Shown piece by piece: positions 17,869 through 26,200 of a stretch of DNA of 35,292 nucleotides (position 1 is the stretch's first letter; every line of letters starts with the position of its first letter). The stretch is from assembly GCA_018005585.1 (NCBI GenBank), contig JAGMZX010000016.1:24211-59502 (forward strand). The letters run 5' to 3'. Made by a program: the position numbers and the translations under genes. The DNA is from Candidatus Hydrogenedentota bacterium. GTDB taxonomy: Bacteria > Hydrogenedentota > Hydrogenedentia > Hydrogenedentales > JAGMZX01. The notes under the pieces were generated by a model that saw only the letters and a list, made by a program, of their open reading frames with translations, did no database searches and was not told the DNA's origin.

Positions 17869-19437
17869 ATGACAACTTTGTCCCGGCGAGATTTTCTGGG
17901 CGTCATAACGGCGGCCATGGCGAGCGCGCAGGCATCCGCAATCGGCCGTGAGCAGCCCCCGAACATCCTGTTCATTCTCACGGACGACCATGCGCAGCAG
18001 GCCATCAGCGCCTATGGATCGGTCATCAATGAAACCCCGAATATCGACCGCATTGCGTGCGAAGGCGCGATCTTCGCGCGCAACTCGTGCGGCAACTCCA
18101 TATGCGCGCCAAGCCGGGCCAGTGTGCTTACGGGCAAGCACAGCCACGCCAACGGCCAACGCACCAACCAGGACGTTTTCGATGGCGCGCAGACGACATT
18201 CCCGAAGTTATTGCACGAAGCGGGGTACGACACGTCGCTAATCGGGAAGTGGCACCTGCGATCCGAGCCGACGGGCTTCAATCATCACGACATTTTGATC
18301 GGGCAAGGCAACTACTACAACCCCGATTTCGTGGGGCCCGCCGGAAAACGCCGGATTGAAGGCTATGTCACGGACATCATCACGGACCTGGCGCTGGCGT
18401 GGCTCGACCGGCGGCGCGGCCGAGCCGAGCCTTTCCTGCTCATGTGCCAGCATAAGGCGCCCCACCGCACGTGGGTGCCTGGCCCTGACCACCTGACGCT
18501 CTACGACGATGTGACCATTCCCGAACCGCCGACGCTGTTCGATGACTATGCGCACCGCGCGCCCGTGCTTGCGCGGAACGAGGCGAGCATTGCCCGGCAT
18601 CTCATGTACGACTATGACTTGAAGGTGCCGGGACTCGGCATCCCCGACGCCCTGGGGCGGGACATGGTCAATGACGAAGTGCCGCGGATGACCCCGGAGC
18701 AGCGGGCGGCCTGGGACGCGGCGTACGGCCCCATAAGAGATGACTTTCTGAAGAACCGGCCCGAAGGCGCCGGCCTTATCCGCTGGAAGTACCAGCGCTA
18801 CATCAAAGACTATCTGCGATGCGTGGCCTCCGTCGACGATAACGTCGGGCGTATGCTGGCGTACCTCGAAGAAAACCGCTTGGCCAGCAACACTATCGTC
18901 GTCTACTGTTCCGACCAGGGGTTCTATCTCGGCGAGCATGGTCTCTACGACAAACGGTGGATGTATCGAGAGTCTCTGGCCATGCCCCTGGTCTTGCGCT
19001 GGCCGGACAGGGTGAAAGCGGGCACACGCGTCGAACGGCTGACACAGAACATTGATTTCGCTCCGACCTTCCTGGAGGCCGCGGGCCTTGCGCCGCCGCC
19101 AGACCTGCACGGCCGCAGCCTCCTGCCGCTCCTGCGGGAAGAGCGGCCTGAAGGCTGGCGAGACGCCATCTACTATCACTATTACGAGACCGGAGAACAC
19201 AACGTTCCACGGCATGAAGGCGTCAGCACCGAACGATACAAGTTGATTCACTACTACGACGAGGGCCTGTGGGAACTCTACGACCTGGAAAAGGACCCTC
19301 AGGAAATGCGGAGCGTCTACGACGACCCCCCCTTTGCCGCTGTCGTGACGGCCATGAAACAAAAGCTCGAAGAGCTCAAGGTTCTCTACGCAGTGCCCCC
19401 TGAGGATTTCGCGCCCGCGGCCGGAACATCCCCCTGA
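17869..19437 (+). CDS. Tat-exported Cys-type sulfatase
   Basis: A 522-residue protein. TTLSRRDFLGVITAAMASAQA is a twin-arginine signal. It belongs to the type I formylglycine sulfatases. LTDDHA (D39, D40) and YCSDQGFYLGEHG bind the metal, IGKWHL contributes to the active site, and SICAPSRASVLTG holds the C-x-P-S-R site (C79) that a formylglycine-generating enzyme must oxidise. Such enzymes desulfate algal or animal polysaccharides, and occasionally choline or phosphonate substrates. With GH29 and GH172 enzymes nearby, sulfated fucans are an attractive but unproven target. I chose the ATG at 17869 because the signal begins there. The longer frame from 17752 adds an unlikely leader. Confidence 0.9.
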   Translation: MTTLSRRDFLGVITAAMASAQASAIGREQPPNILFILTDDHAQQAISAYGSVINETPNIDRIACEGAIFARNSCGNSICAPSRASVLTGKHSHANGQRTNQDVFDGAQTTFPKLLHEAGYDTSLIGKWHLRSEPTGFNHHDILIGQGNYYNPDFVGPAGKRRIEGYVTDIITDLALAWLDRRRGRAEPFLLMCQHKAPHRTWVPGPDHLTLYDDVTIPEPPTLFDDYAHRAPVLARNEASIARHLMYDYDLKVPGLGIPDALGRDMVNDEVPRMTPEQRAAWDAAYGPIRDDFLKNRPEGAGLIRWKYQRYIKDYLRCVASVDDNVGRMLAYLEENRLASNTIVVYCSDQGFYLGEHGLYDKRWMYRESLAMPLVLRWPDRVKAGTRVERLTQNIDFAPTFLEAAGLAPPPDLHGRSLLPLLREERPEGWRDAIYYHYYETGEHNVPRHEGVSTERYKLIHYYDEGLWELYDLEKDPQEMRSVYDDPPFAAVVTAMKQKLEELKVLYAVPPEDFAPAAGTSP

Positions 19438-19469
19438 CCGCGCGGCCATGGCGCGGCGCGAGTCTGCCG

Positions 19470-19498
19470 TAGAAATTCGGGCGTGGCTTCGCTATGAT
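19470..19498 (+). promoter_or_regulatory. possible sigma-70 promoter for the VOC-DhaK-DhaL-aldolase-cupin set
   Basis: TAGAAA (19470-19475) and TATGAT (19493-19498) are separated by 17 bases. They match the -35 consensus at 4/6 positions and the -10 at 5/6. The site lies about 94 bases before the VOC start codon, in a spacer following the sulfatase gene. Confidence 0.35.
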
Positions 19499-19591
19499 GC
19501 CTCGACGTGCCGGGCGTCGGGAAGGGAGCGTTCCAGACGGAGCGCCGCGCTCGTGGCACGGGGTGAACCGATCCGCGTGGAGGAACAGCGC

Positions 19592-19912
19592 ATGGTCAAA
19601 GCCACATTTCATCACTTCGGCGTGCCCACCTCAATCAAGAAGGGCGAAGAAACCTATCTCGAGGGCGGGAAGGTCTATATAACGGACCCCGAGAAACATC
19701 CGTTCCGGGTGGAATTCCTGCGGTTCGATGCCGACAGCCCGCTTCCGGCGGAACTCCAGTCGGGGCCTCACGCCGCGTTCCTGGTGGATTCGCTCGACGA
19801 AGCTCTGAAAGATCAGGAGGTCATTCTGCCGCCGTTCGACGCGACGGCCGAATTGCGGTGTGCGTTCATCAAGGACGGCGATGCGCTGATCGAAGTCATG
19901 GAAAAGCGGTGA
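19592..19912 (+). CDS. small VOC (glyoxalase-like) protein
   Basis: A 106-residue protein. The start fits vicinal-oxygen-chelate domains (KATFHHFGVPT), with a later beta segment GPHAAFLVDSLDEAL and a glutamate near the end (DALIEVMEK) where VOC enzymes place a metal ligand. At half the length of glyoxalase I it is a single VOC module and may dimerise. Members isomerise, epimerise or cleave small substrates, or only bind them. Standing first before dhaK, it may act on a ketose or a phosphorylated intermediate (inference). GGAGG lies eight bases before the ATG. Confidence 0.7.
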   Translation: MVKATFHHFGVPTSIKKGEETYLEGGKVYITDPEKHPFRVEFLRFDADSPLPAELQSGPHAAFLVDSLDEALKDQEVILPPFDATAELRCAFIKDGDALIEVMEKR

Positions 19913-19958
19913 GGCGCACCGGGCGCTCGCGGACCGAATAGCTGAGGGAGGTCGAGTA

Positions 19959-20960
19959 ATGACCATGAAGAAGTTTATCAATGAACCGGCCAGCCTGGTG
20001 CCGGAACTGCTGGAGGGGTTTGCGCTGGCGCACCCGGGAAAGGTGGCGCTCGTAAACGAGCGGCTCGTGGTGCGGGCCCGGCCCAAAGCCAAAGACAAGG
20101 TCGCGCTCGTCACGCTGGGCGGCAGCGGCCACGAACCGGCGCTTAGCGGGTTTGTCGGCGAAGGCATGCTCGATATCAGCGTGCCCGGCGAGATTTTCGC
20201 CGCGCCCGGCCCGCCGCGCGTCGTCGAGGCGTTGCGCATGGCAAACCGCGACGCGGGCGTCTTGTTTATCGTGCTGAACCACGCGGGCGATGTCATGTCC
20301 GCGAATCTCTCGATGGAAATGGCGCGGAAAGAAGGCCTGAAGGTCCGGCAGGTGCTGACGCACGAGGATATTTCCGGTGGACCGCGCGAGAATCCGGACG
20401 ACCGCCGCGGGCTCGTGGGCTGCCTGCTCGTGGTCAAGGTGGCGGGCGCGGCGGCCGAACAGGGCCGTTCGCTTGACGAGTGCGCCGCCATCGCGGAGCG
20501 CATGGAACGCAACATGGCCACGCTGGCCGTGGCCATCAGCGGCGCGACACACCCGAGCACGGGTGACGTCATTGCGGAGATTCCCGAGGGGGTCATGGTC
20601 GTGGGCATGGGCCAGCACGGCGAGGCGGGCGGCGGCACGCAGCCGATCAAGACGGCCAACGAGACGGCGGACATCATGCTGCCGGTGCTGCTGGACGACC
20701 TCAAGGTCAAGGCCGGTGAGGAAGTGCTCGTGATGCTGAACGGCGTCGGGGCAACCACGCAGATGGAGCTGTACCTGGTCCTGCGCCGGGTGCGGCAGAT
20801 TCTCGACGATAAGAAGATTACGCTGGCGCGCTGCCTGGTAGGCGAATTCCTCACCGTACAGGAAATGGGCGGTTTCCAGATGTGCGTGGCACGGCTCGAC
20901 GATGAACTCAAGGCGTTGTGGGATGCTCCGTGCAGTAGCCCGGCGCTGACAATCGGCTGA
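19959..20960 (+). CDS. dhaK: dihydroxyacetone kinase-like substrate-binding subunit DhaK
   Basis: A 333-residue cytoplasmic protein, close to the 356 of E. coli DhaK. LGGSGHEPALSGFVG is the conserved substrate loop. GMGQHGEAGGGT holds H220, at the place of the histidine that forms a covalent hemiaminal with dihydroxyacetone (H218 in E. coli). The family also includes kinases for erythrulose and other short or branched ketoses, so dihydroxyacetone itself is not certain. Its partner DhaL follows 20 bp downstream. No DhaM phosphoryl carrier is encoded in the window. A GGGAGG precedes the ATG at 19959. Confidence 0.9.
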   Translation: MTMKKFINEPASLVPELLEGFALAHPGKVALVNERLVVRARPKAKDKVALVTLGGSGHEPALSGFVGEGMLDISVPGEIFAAPGPPRVVEALRMANRDAGVLFIVLNHAGDVMSANLSMEMARKEGLKVRQVLTHEDISGGPRENPDDRRGLVGCLLVVKVAGAAAEQGRSLDECAAIAERMERNMATLAVAISGATHPSTGDVIAEIPEGVMVVGMGQHGEAGGGTQPIKTANETADIMLPVLLDDLKVKAGEEVLVMLNGVGATTQMELYLVLRRVRQILDDKKITLARCLVGEFLTVQEMGGFQMCVARLDDELKALWDAPCSSPALTIG

Positions 20961-20980
20961 GCACGCGGGAACACGGAACC

Positions 20981-21622
20981 ATGAGGGAACCCATACGGCG
21001 TGACGGTCTCGCGGCAATGCTGCGCGGCGCCGCGGCGGCCATCCGCGAAAACCATGAATGGCTGTCAAAGCTCGATTCGGTCGGCGGCGACGGCGATCAC
21101 GGCACGACGATGGTCCGCGCCATGGGTCACCTGGAAAAGGCCGTCGATGCCGCCTCAGGCGACATGGCCGCGCTGCTGCATGATGTCGGCTGGGCGATCC
21201 TCGGCGTGGACGGCGGCGCGACGGGCCCCCTGCTCGGCACGCTGTTCATGGGGCTGTCGGAAGGCGTCGCCGGCAGGGAAGCGCTGGACGCGCCCGTGCT
21301 CGCGGGAGCCTTTGCGGGCGCGCTGGCCAAGGTGCGCGCACAGACCAAGGCGCAGCCCGGCGACAAGACGATGATCGATGCCCTGTTTCCGGCGGTCGAG
21401 GCCATGAACCGCGCCGCCGCGACCGGCGCTGGGGTCTTGGCAGTGCTGGAAAGCGGCGCGGCGGCGGCGGAACAGGGCGCGGCGGCGACCAGGGACATGC
21501 AGGCGCGTTTTGGCCGCGCGAGAAACATCAAGGAAAAGAGTATCGGGACGCAGGACCCCGGCGCGACGTCGGTGTTCCTGCTGTTTCAAGGATTCGCGAA
21601 AGGAATACGTAGTCATGCCTGA
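20981..21622 (+). CDS. dhaL: dihydroxyacetone kinase-like nucleotide-binding subunit DhaL
   Basis: A 213-residue protein, the usual DhaL length. LDSVGGDGDHGTTM contains the three aspartates (D32, D37, D39) that hold the two Mg2+ ions and the nucleotide. GGATGPLLGTLFMG and DPGATSVFLLF match the remaining phosphate-binding loops of the eight-helix barrel. In PTS-type systems DhaL carries ADP that DhaM re-phosphorylates. In ATP-dependent enzymes DhaL is usually fused to DhaK, whereas here the two genes are separate. The stop overlaps the aldolase start by eight bases, so the two products are probably made in step. Confidence 0.9.
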   Translation: MREPIRRDGLAAMLRGAAAAIRENHEWLSKLDSVGGDGDHGTTMVRAMGHLEKAVDAASGDMAALLHDVGWAILGVDGGATGPLLGTLFMGLSEGVAGREALDAPVLAGAFAGALAKVRAQTKAQPGDKTMIDALFPAVEAMNRAAATGAGVLAVLESGAAAAEQGAAATRDMQARFGRARNIKEKSIGTQDPGATSVFLLFQGFAKGIRSHA

Positions 21623-22520
21623 TGCAGACAAATCTTCCGGCGGTGAAGAGAAGAACTTCGGAATCGGCATCCCCATGGAGACGCCCGGCTTCTATTTGAA
21701 AGGGTCGGCGCACCTCTACTGGGGCATGAAGAACCGGCTCTCGCAGATCTTCAATCCGCGGAGCGGCCGCACGGTGATGCTTGCGTTCGACCACGGCTAC
21801 ATCATGGGACCGACGACCGGGCTCGAACGGATCGACCTTGTCGTGCCCCCGCTCATCCCGCACGTCGATTGCCTCATGTGCACACGCGGCGCGCTGCGCG
21901 CCTGCATCAGCCCCGAAGTGCGCAAGCCGGTGGTCATGCGGTGCAGCACGGGCGCGACCGTGCTCAAGGATCTCAGCAACGAGGTGATCGGCGTGTCCGT
22001 CGAGGAAGCGCTGGCGCTCAACGCGGCGGCGATCACGACGCAGGCATGCATCGGCGCGGACTACGAAAAAGAAACGCTGGCCAACATGTCGTACCTCATC
22101 AACGAAGGCAACCGCTATGGCCTGCCCACGCTGGGCGTCACCGCCGTGGGCAAGGAGATGGTGCGCGACGCCCGTTATCTCGGGCTGGCTTGCCGCGTCA
22201 TCGCTGAGTTGGGCGTGCATTTCGTCAAGACCTATTATTGCGAACCCGGCTTCGACGAAGTCGTCGCGGGCTGCCCGGTGCCCGTGGTCATCGCGGGCGG
22301 CAAGAAATTGCCCGAACTCGACGCGCTCAAGATGGCCTGCAAGGCAGTCGACCAGGGCGCGCTCGGCGTTGACATGGGCCGCAATATCTTCGGTGCGGAA
22401 GACCCCGTGGCCATGGCGCAGGCCGTGGGAGTGGTAGTGCATGAGCTGGAGAAACCGGACAAGGCGTTCCAGCTCTACAATGACCTGAAGAAGAAACAAT
22501 CGCGCTCGCGAACGCGATAA
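21615..22520 (+). CDS. lsrF: LsrF-like 3-hydroxy-5-phosphonooxypentane-2,4-dione thiolase / class I aldolase
   Basis: A 301-residue TIM-barrel protein of the DeoC/FbaB aldolase group. It tracks E. coli LsrF almost block by block: FGIGIP near the start, FYLKGSAHLYWGMK, LAFDHGYIMGPTTGLERID, VIAGGKKLPE and GVDMGRNIF. K205 in VKTYY is at the position of the LsrF Schiff-base lysine. LsrF moves an acetyl group from phosphorylated, isomerised autoinducer-2 to CoA, yielding dihydroxyacetone phosphate. No lsrK, lsrG, lsrR or lsr transporter genes are present here, so I think an aldolase acting on a phosphorylated ketose from DhaK/DhaL is more likely. AAGGA lies ten bases before the ATG inside the end of dhaL. 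Confidence 0.85.
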   Translation: MPDADKSSGGEEKNFGIGIPMETPGFYLKGSAHLYWGMKNRLSQIFNPRSGRTVMLAFDHGYIMGPTTGLERIDLVVPPLIPHVDCLMCTRGALRACISPEVRKPVVMRCSTGATVLKDLSNEVIGVSVEEALALNAAAITTQACIGADYEKETLANMSYLINEGNRYGLPTLGVTAVGKEMVRDARYLGLACRVIAELGVHFVKTYYCEPGFDEVVAGCPVPVVIAGGKKLPELDALKMACKAVDQGALGVDMGRNIFGAEDPVAMAQAVGVVVHELEKPDKAFQLYNDLKKKQSRSRTR

Positions 22521-22537
22521 CAGAAGGAATCGACACG

Positions 22538-23212
22538 ATGGAAATCAGCAGAAGAACGGTGCTGGGCAGCCTGATCGCGGGCGCCGCCGGGTCCACGATG
22601 CTCGGCGCGGCAAGCGCAGCGGAACAGAAAGGGTCGGCCGTGAAGACATACCAGAACGCGGATTTCTACAACGTGGACGGAACGTTCAATGTCGCGGCGG
22701 CCAAGCAGGCCTACTTCGACATGATGAACCGGTTCGGATATCCCATCCTGGACCGGCTCCGCACGGAGGAGTTCTGGGCCGTCGATTTTGGGCTGGGCAA
22801 GTTCACGGAAGTGGGCATGGCGGGTATTTTCTGGGTCAACAGCAAGGAAGCGAACTATTTCGGCCACGAAATCTACCTGCTGCCGGGCCAGATGATCCCC
22901 GAACACCGGCATGTACGCACGCCGGAAGCCGAGCCGAAGATGGAAGCGTGGATGCCGCGGCACGGCTGGGTGTACATCTACGGCGAGGGCGAGCCCACGC
23001 CCGGCGTCGAGGCGCGCATCCCCGAATCGCACAAAGAGTGCGCGGTCGCGCGCACGGAGAAGAAACTGCTCCCGGGCGAGGTGGGTTCCCTGGCCAGTGC
23101 GGAAACATGGCACTGGATGCTCGCGGGCCCCGAGGGCGCGATCGTCACCGAATACGCCACGTATCACGACGGCGGCGCGTTACGCTTCAGCCATCCGCAG
23201 GTTAAGATGTAG
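22538..23212 (+). CDS. Tat-exported cupin, sugar-isomerase-like
   Basis: A 224-residue protein. EISRRTVLGSLIAGAAGS is a twin-arginine signal. The remainder is a cupin: IPEHRH (H123, H125), E136 and H192 (ETWHWMLAG) form a 2His-Glu-His metal set. EAWMPRHGWVYIYGEGEPTPG and HDGGALRFSHP recall D-lyxose isomerase-type cupins. If so, it would convert an aldose to a ketose, here outside the cytoplasm, which is unusual for a sugar isomerase. The gene begins 17 bp after the aldolase gene, so it is probably in the same operon. A binding-only role remains possible. Confidence 0.75.
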   Translation: MEISRRTVLGSLIAGAAGSTMLGAASAAEQKGSAVKTYQNADFYNVDGTFNVAAAKQAYFDMMNRFGYPILDRLRTEEFWAVDFGLGKFTEVGMAGIFWVNSKEANYFGHEIYLLPGQMIPEHRHVRTPEAEPKMEAWMPRHGWVYIYGEGEPTPGVEARIPESHKECAVARTEKKLLPGEVGSLASAETWHWMLAGPEGAIVTEYATYHDGGALRFSHPQVKM

Positions 23213-23220
23213 GACAACAC

Positions 23221-23245
23221 GGGTCCTGTTTGACCCAGAGGACCC
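23221..23245 (+). promoter_or_regulatory. two overlapping hairpins between the cupin and the large haem protein gene
   Basis: GGGTCC (23221-23226) pairs with GGACCC (23240-23245). Alternatively GGGTC (23221-23225) pairs with GACCC (23232-23236). The two stems are mutually exclusive. They start nine bases after the cupin stop and lie about 48 bases before the next ATG. There is no U-tract, so it is not a standard terminator. Confidence 0.3.
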
Positions 23246-23292
23246 ATTTCAGCCGTGGTTACGGTTCTGACGGCATACACGGAGCGCGAATT

Positions 23293-26200
23293 ATGGTTAG
23301 GCGTTTCAGTGCTCTCCTGCTCGTGACAAGCGCGGTGCTGGCGGCGGCGCCGGCCACCGCGGACGCGGCCAACGACCTGTACCGGCGCGAGAACACGTGG
23401 CAGGAGACCATGCGCGCGGCGCGGGCCGCGTATCAGAGATGGCAAACGGAGCAAACCGGCGGCGCGGTGGTCGAATTTGGCCCGTTGTATGTCACAGAAC
23501 CCCTGCGTTCGTCTGCATTTTCTAAAGTGCTGTTTCCGGAGAAGGCGGTGCGGATAAACGCCGAGATGCCGGACGGAAGACGCGCCTGGAATGTCCGTTT
23601 CGATCTCACGGATGGAGAGGTTCACAGCCTTCCGAGCGACGCGCCGTCGGCCACTTACCTCACGCGCGTCATCACCGCGAGCGCGCCCACGGCACTGAAC
23701 GTGGGCCTGGGCAGCGACGACGGGCTCGAAGTCTGGCTCAACGGAGAGAAGATTCTCTCGCGGGAAATCCTGCGCACCGCCGCGCCGAATCAGGATGTGC
23801 TGGAACTGCCGCTCCAGGCAGGCGAAAACCGCCTGATGTTGAAAATCTACAACGCCGCAGGCGGGTGTGGCTTCTATTTCTCACTGCTGAATGACCCTGC
23901 GGCCGGACTCTGGCGCCGGATTCAAGAGGATTTCCCGGTTGAGACCGGCTGGATGCTTCAGGACAACCCCGGCGGCTCGCTTCTGGCCTGGTTCACGCTG
24001 CCCGACAACGTCGACATGCAGAAGCGAATGATCGCGCGCGTCCTCGACCCCGCGGGTGACGCGGCGGAACCGTTGCGGTCGCGGCGGTCTGCCCTGGACG
24101 CCGCCGCCGCCGAGGATACGCGCTGGCTCGACCTGTACGTCGACGCCTGCCGGATCCGCCAAGCTGTGGCAAAACTGGCGCGTGTTGATCTCGCCGCGCT
24201 TCGCCGCGCTATCGACGATTTGGCGCGCTCGTTCCCGGACCAGTACACCCGAGCAGACGAATTCCTGGCCCGCGTTGCGGCCGCGGAACAACAGCTCCCA
24301 GCCATACAACGCGCAGTGGCCGAAGCGGCGCCCGATGCGCTGGTCGACGGCGTCCTCGCAATTCAATACGAAGCGCTGCTGGCCAATCCGCTGCTCGATT
24401 TCGACCGGCTGCTGCTGGTCAAACGGAGCGAAAGCGCAATGGGTCTGCCGCAGAACTGGCAGGGCAATTGCGCAATTCCCACACGCGGTTACGATAACGA
24501 AATCGCCGTCATGTCGCCGTTGCGCCCGGACGCGCCGCTGTCGACCTTCTACCGCCCGCAGGACGGCGCGTTCGTGGGCGACGTAGACCTGAGCCCCGAG
24601 GCGGACCGCATGTTGTTTTCGATGCCGGGCAGCCACGGCCGCTGGCAAATATGGGAGATTCGCGCTGACGGCACCGGGCTGCGCCAGGCGACCCCCGGCG
24701 AAGAACCCGACGTCGACAACTACGATGCCTGCTACCTGCCGGACGGGCGCATCACCTTTGCGTCCACCTGCTGTTTTCAGGGCATACCCTGCGTCGGTGG
24801 CGGAAACACGGTCGCCAACCTCTGCCGCATGGACGCGGACGGCTCGAACATGCGGCAGCTCTGCTTCGATCAGGATCATAACTGGTGCCCGACCGTGCTC
24901 AACAATGGGCGCGTGATGTACAGCCGCTGGGAGTATTCCGACACGCCGCACTATTTCAGCCGGCTGCTCTTCAGCATGAACCCGGACGGCACAAACCAAT
25001 GCGAGTACTACGGCAGCAATTCGTACTGGCCCAATTCGATCTTCTACGCGCGTCCGCTGCCCGGTTATCCCTCGGCGGTCGTCGCCATCATCTCAGGTCA
25101 TCACGGCGTGGCGCGCATGGGTGAACTCGTCGTGTTTGACCCTGCAAAGAGCCGTTTCGAAGGCGACGGCGTCGTGCAACGCATTCCGGGTCACGGCAAG
25201 AAGGTCGAGCCGGTGATCATGGATACCCTGGTGGACGCCGTCTGGCCGAAGTTCCTGCACCCCTATCCACTTAGCGACAAATACTTCCTCGTCTCGTGCA
25301 AGCCCAATCCGGAAGAGCCGTGGGGCATCTATCTGGTGGATGTGTTTGACAACATGCTCCTGCTCCGCGAGGAACCCGGCTACGCGTTGCTGGAACCGCT
25401 GCCGTTCCGCGAATCCCCGAAAGCGCCGGTCATCCCTGACAAGGTGCGTCTCGACAATCCCGAGGCCACAGTCTATTTGTCTGACGTCTATCGGGGCGAG
25501 GGTCTGCGCGGCGTGCCGCGCGGCACGGTCAAGGCGCTGCGCGTCTACGAGTTCCATTACACCTACCCGCAGATGGGCGGCCACATCAATATTGGCGTGG
25601 AAGGCCCGTGGGACGTCCATCGGATTCTCGGCACTGTTCCCGTTCACGAAGACGGGTCCGCCTACTTCAAGATTCCCGCCAACACGCCGGTCGCCGTGCA
25701 GCCGCTCGACGCGAAGGGCCGCGCCGTGCAGGTCATGCGCAGCTGGTTTGTCGGCATGCCCGGCGAGGCGGTCTCGTGTGTCGGCTGCCATGAGAAGCAG
25801 AACATGACGCCAACCCTGGCGCCCGCGCTTGCCGCGCGGCGCGCGCCCGTGGCCATCGAACCGTGGAAAGGGCCCGCGCGCGGGTTCAGCTTCAAGCGCG
25901 AGGTGCAACCGGTGCTCGACAGACTCTGTGTCGGCTGCCATGACGGGCGCGACGAAGCGGACGGTCACGCGCCGCCGGATTTCACTCGCAAGGACAAGAA
26001 TGGCTGGGGCAACTTCACGTTTTCGTATCTGGTGCTGCACCCATACGTGCGGCGGCCCGGCCCGGAAAGCGATTATCACCTGCAGAAACCGGCCGAATTC
26101 AGCGCAACGACCAGCGAACTCATCCAGATGCTGGAGAAAGGACACTACGGCGTCGCGCTCGACGAGGACGCATGGGACCGCCTCTACACGTGGATCGATC

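Noticed and set aside
18238-19449. 403-codon frame on the minus strand
   Set aside because: It is antisense to the sulfatase, whose catalytic motifs are clear.
21615-22520. A complete autoinducer-2 (Lsr) uptake and processing system
   Set aside because: Only the LsrF-like protein is present; lsrK, lsrG, lsrR and the transporter genes are missing here.
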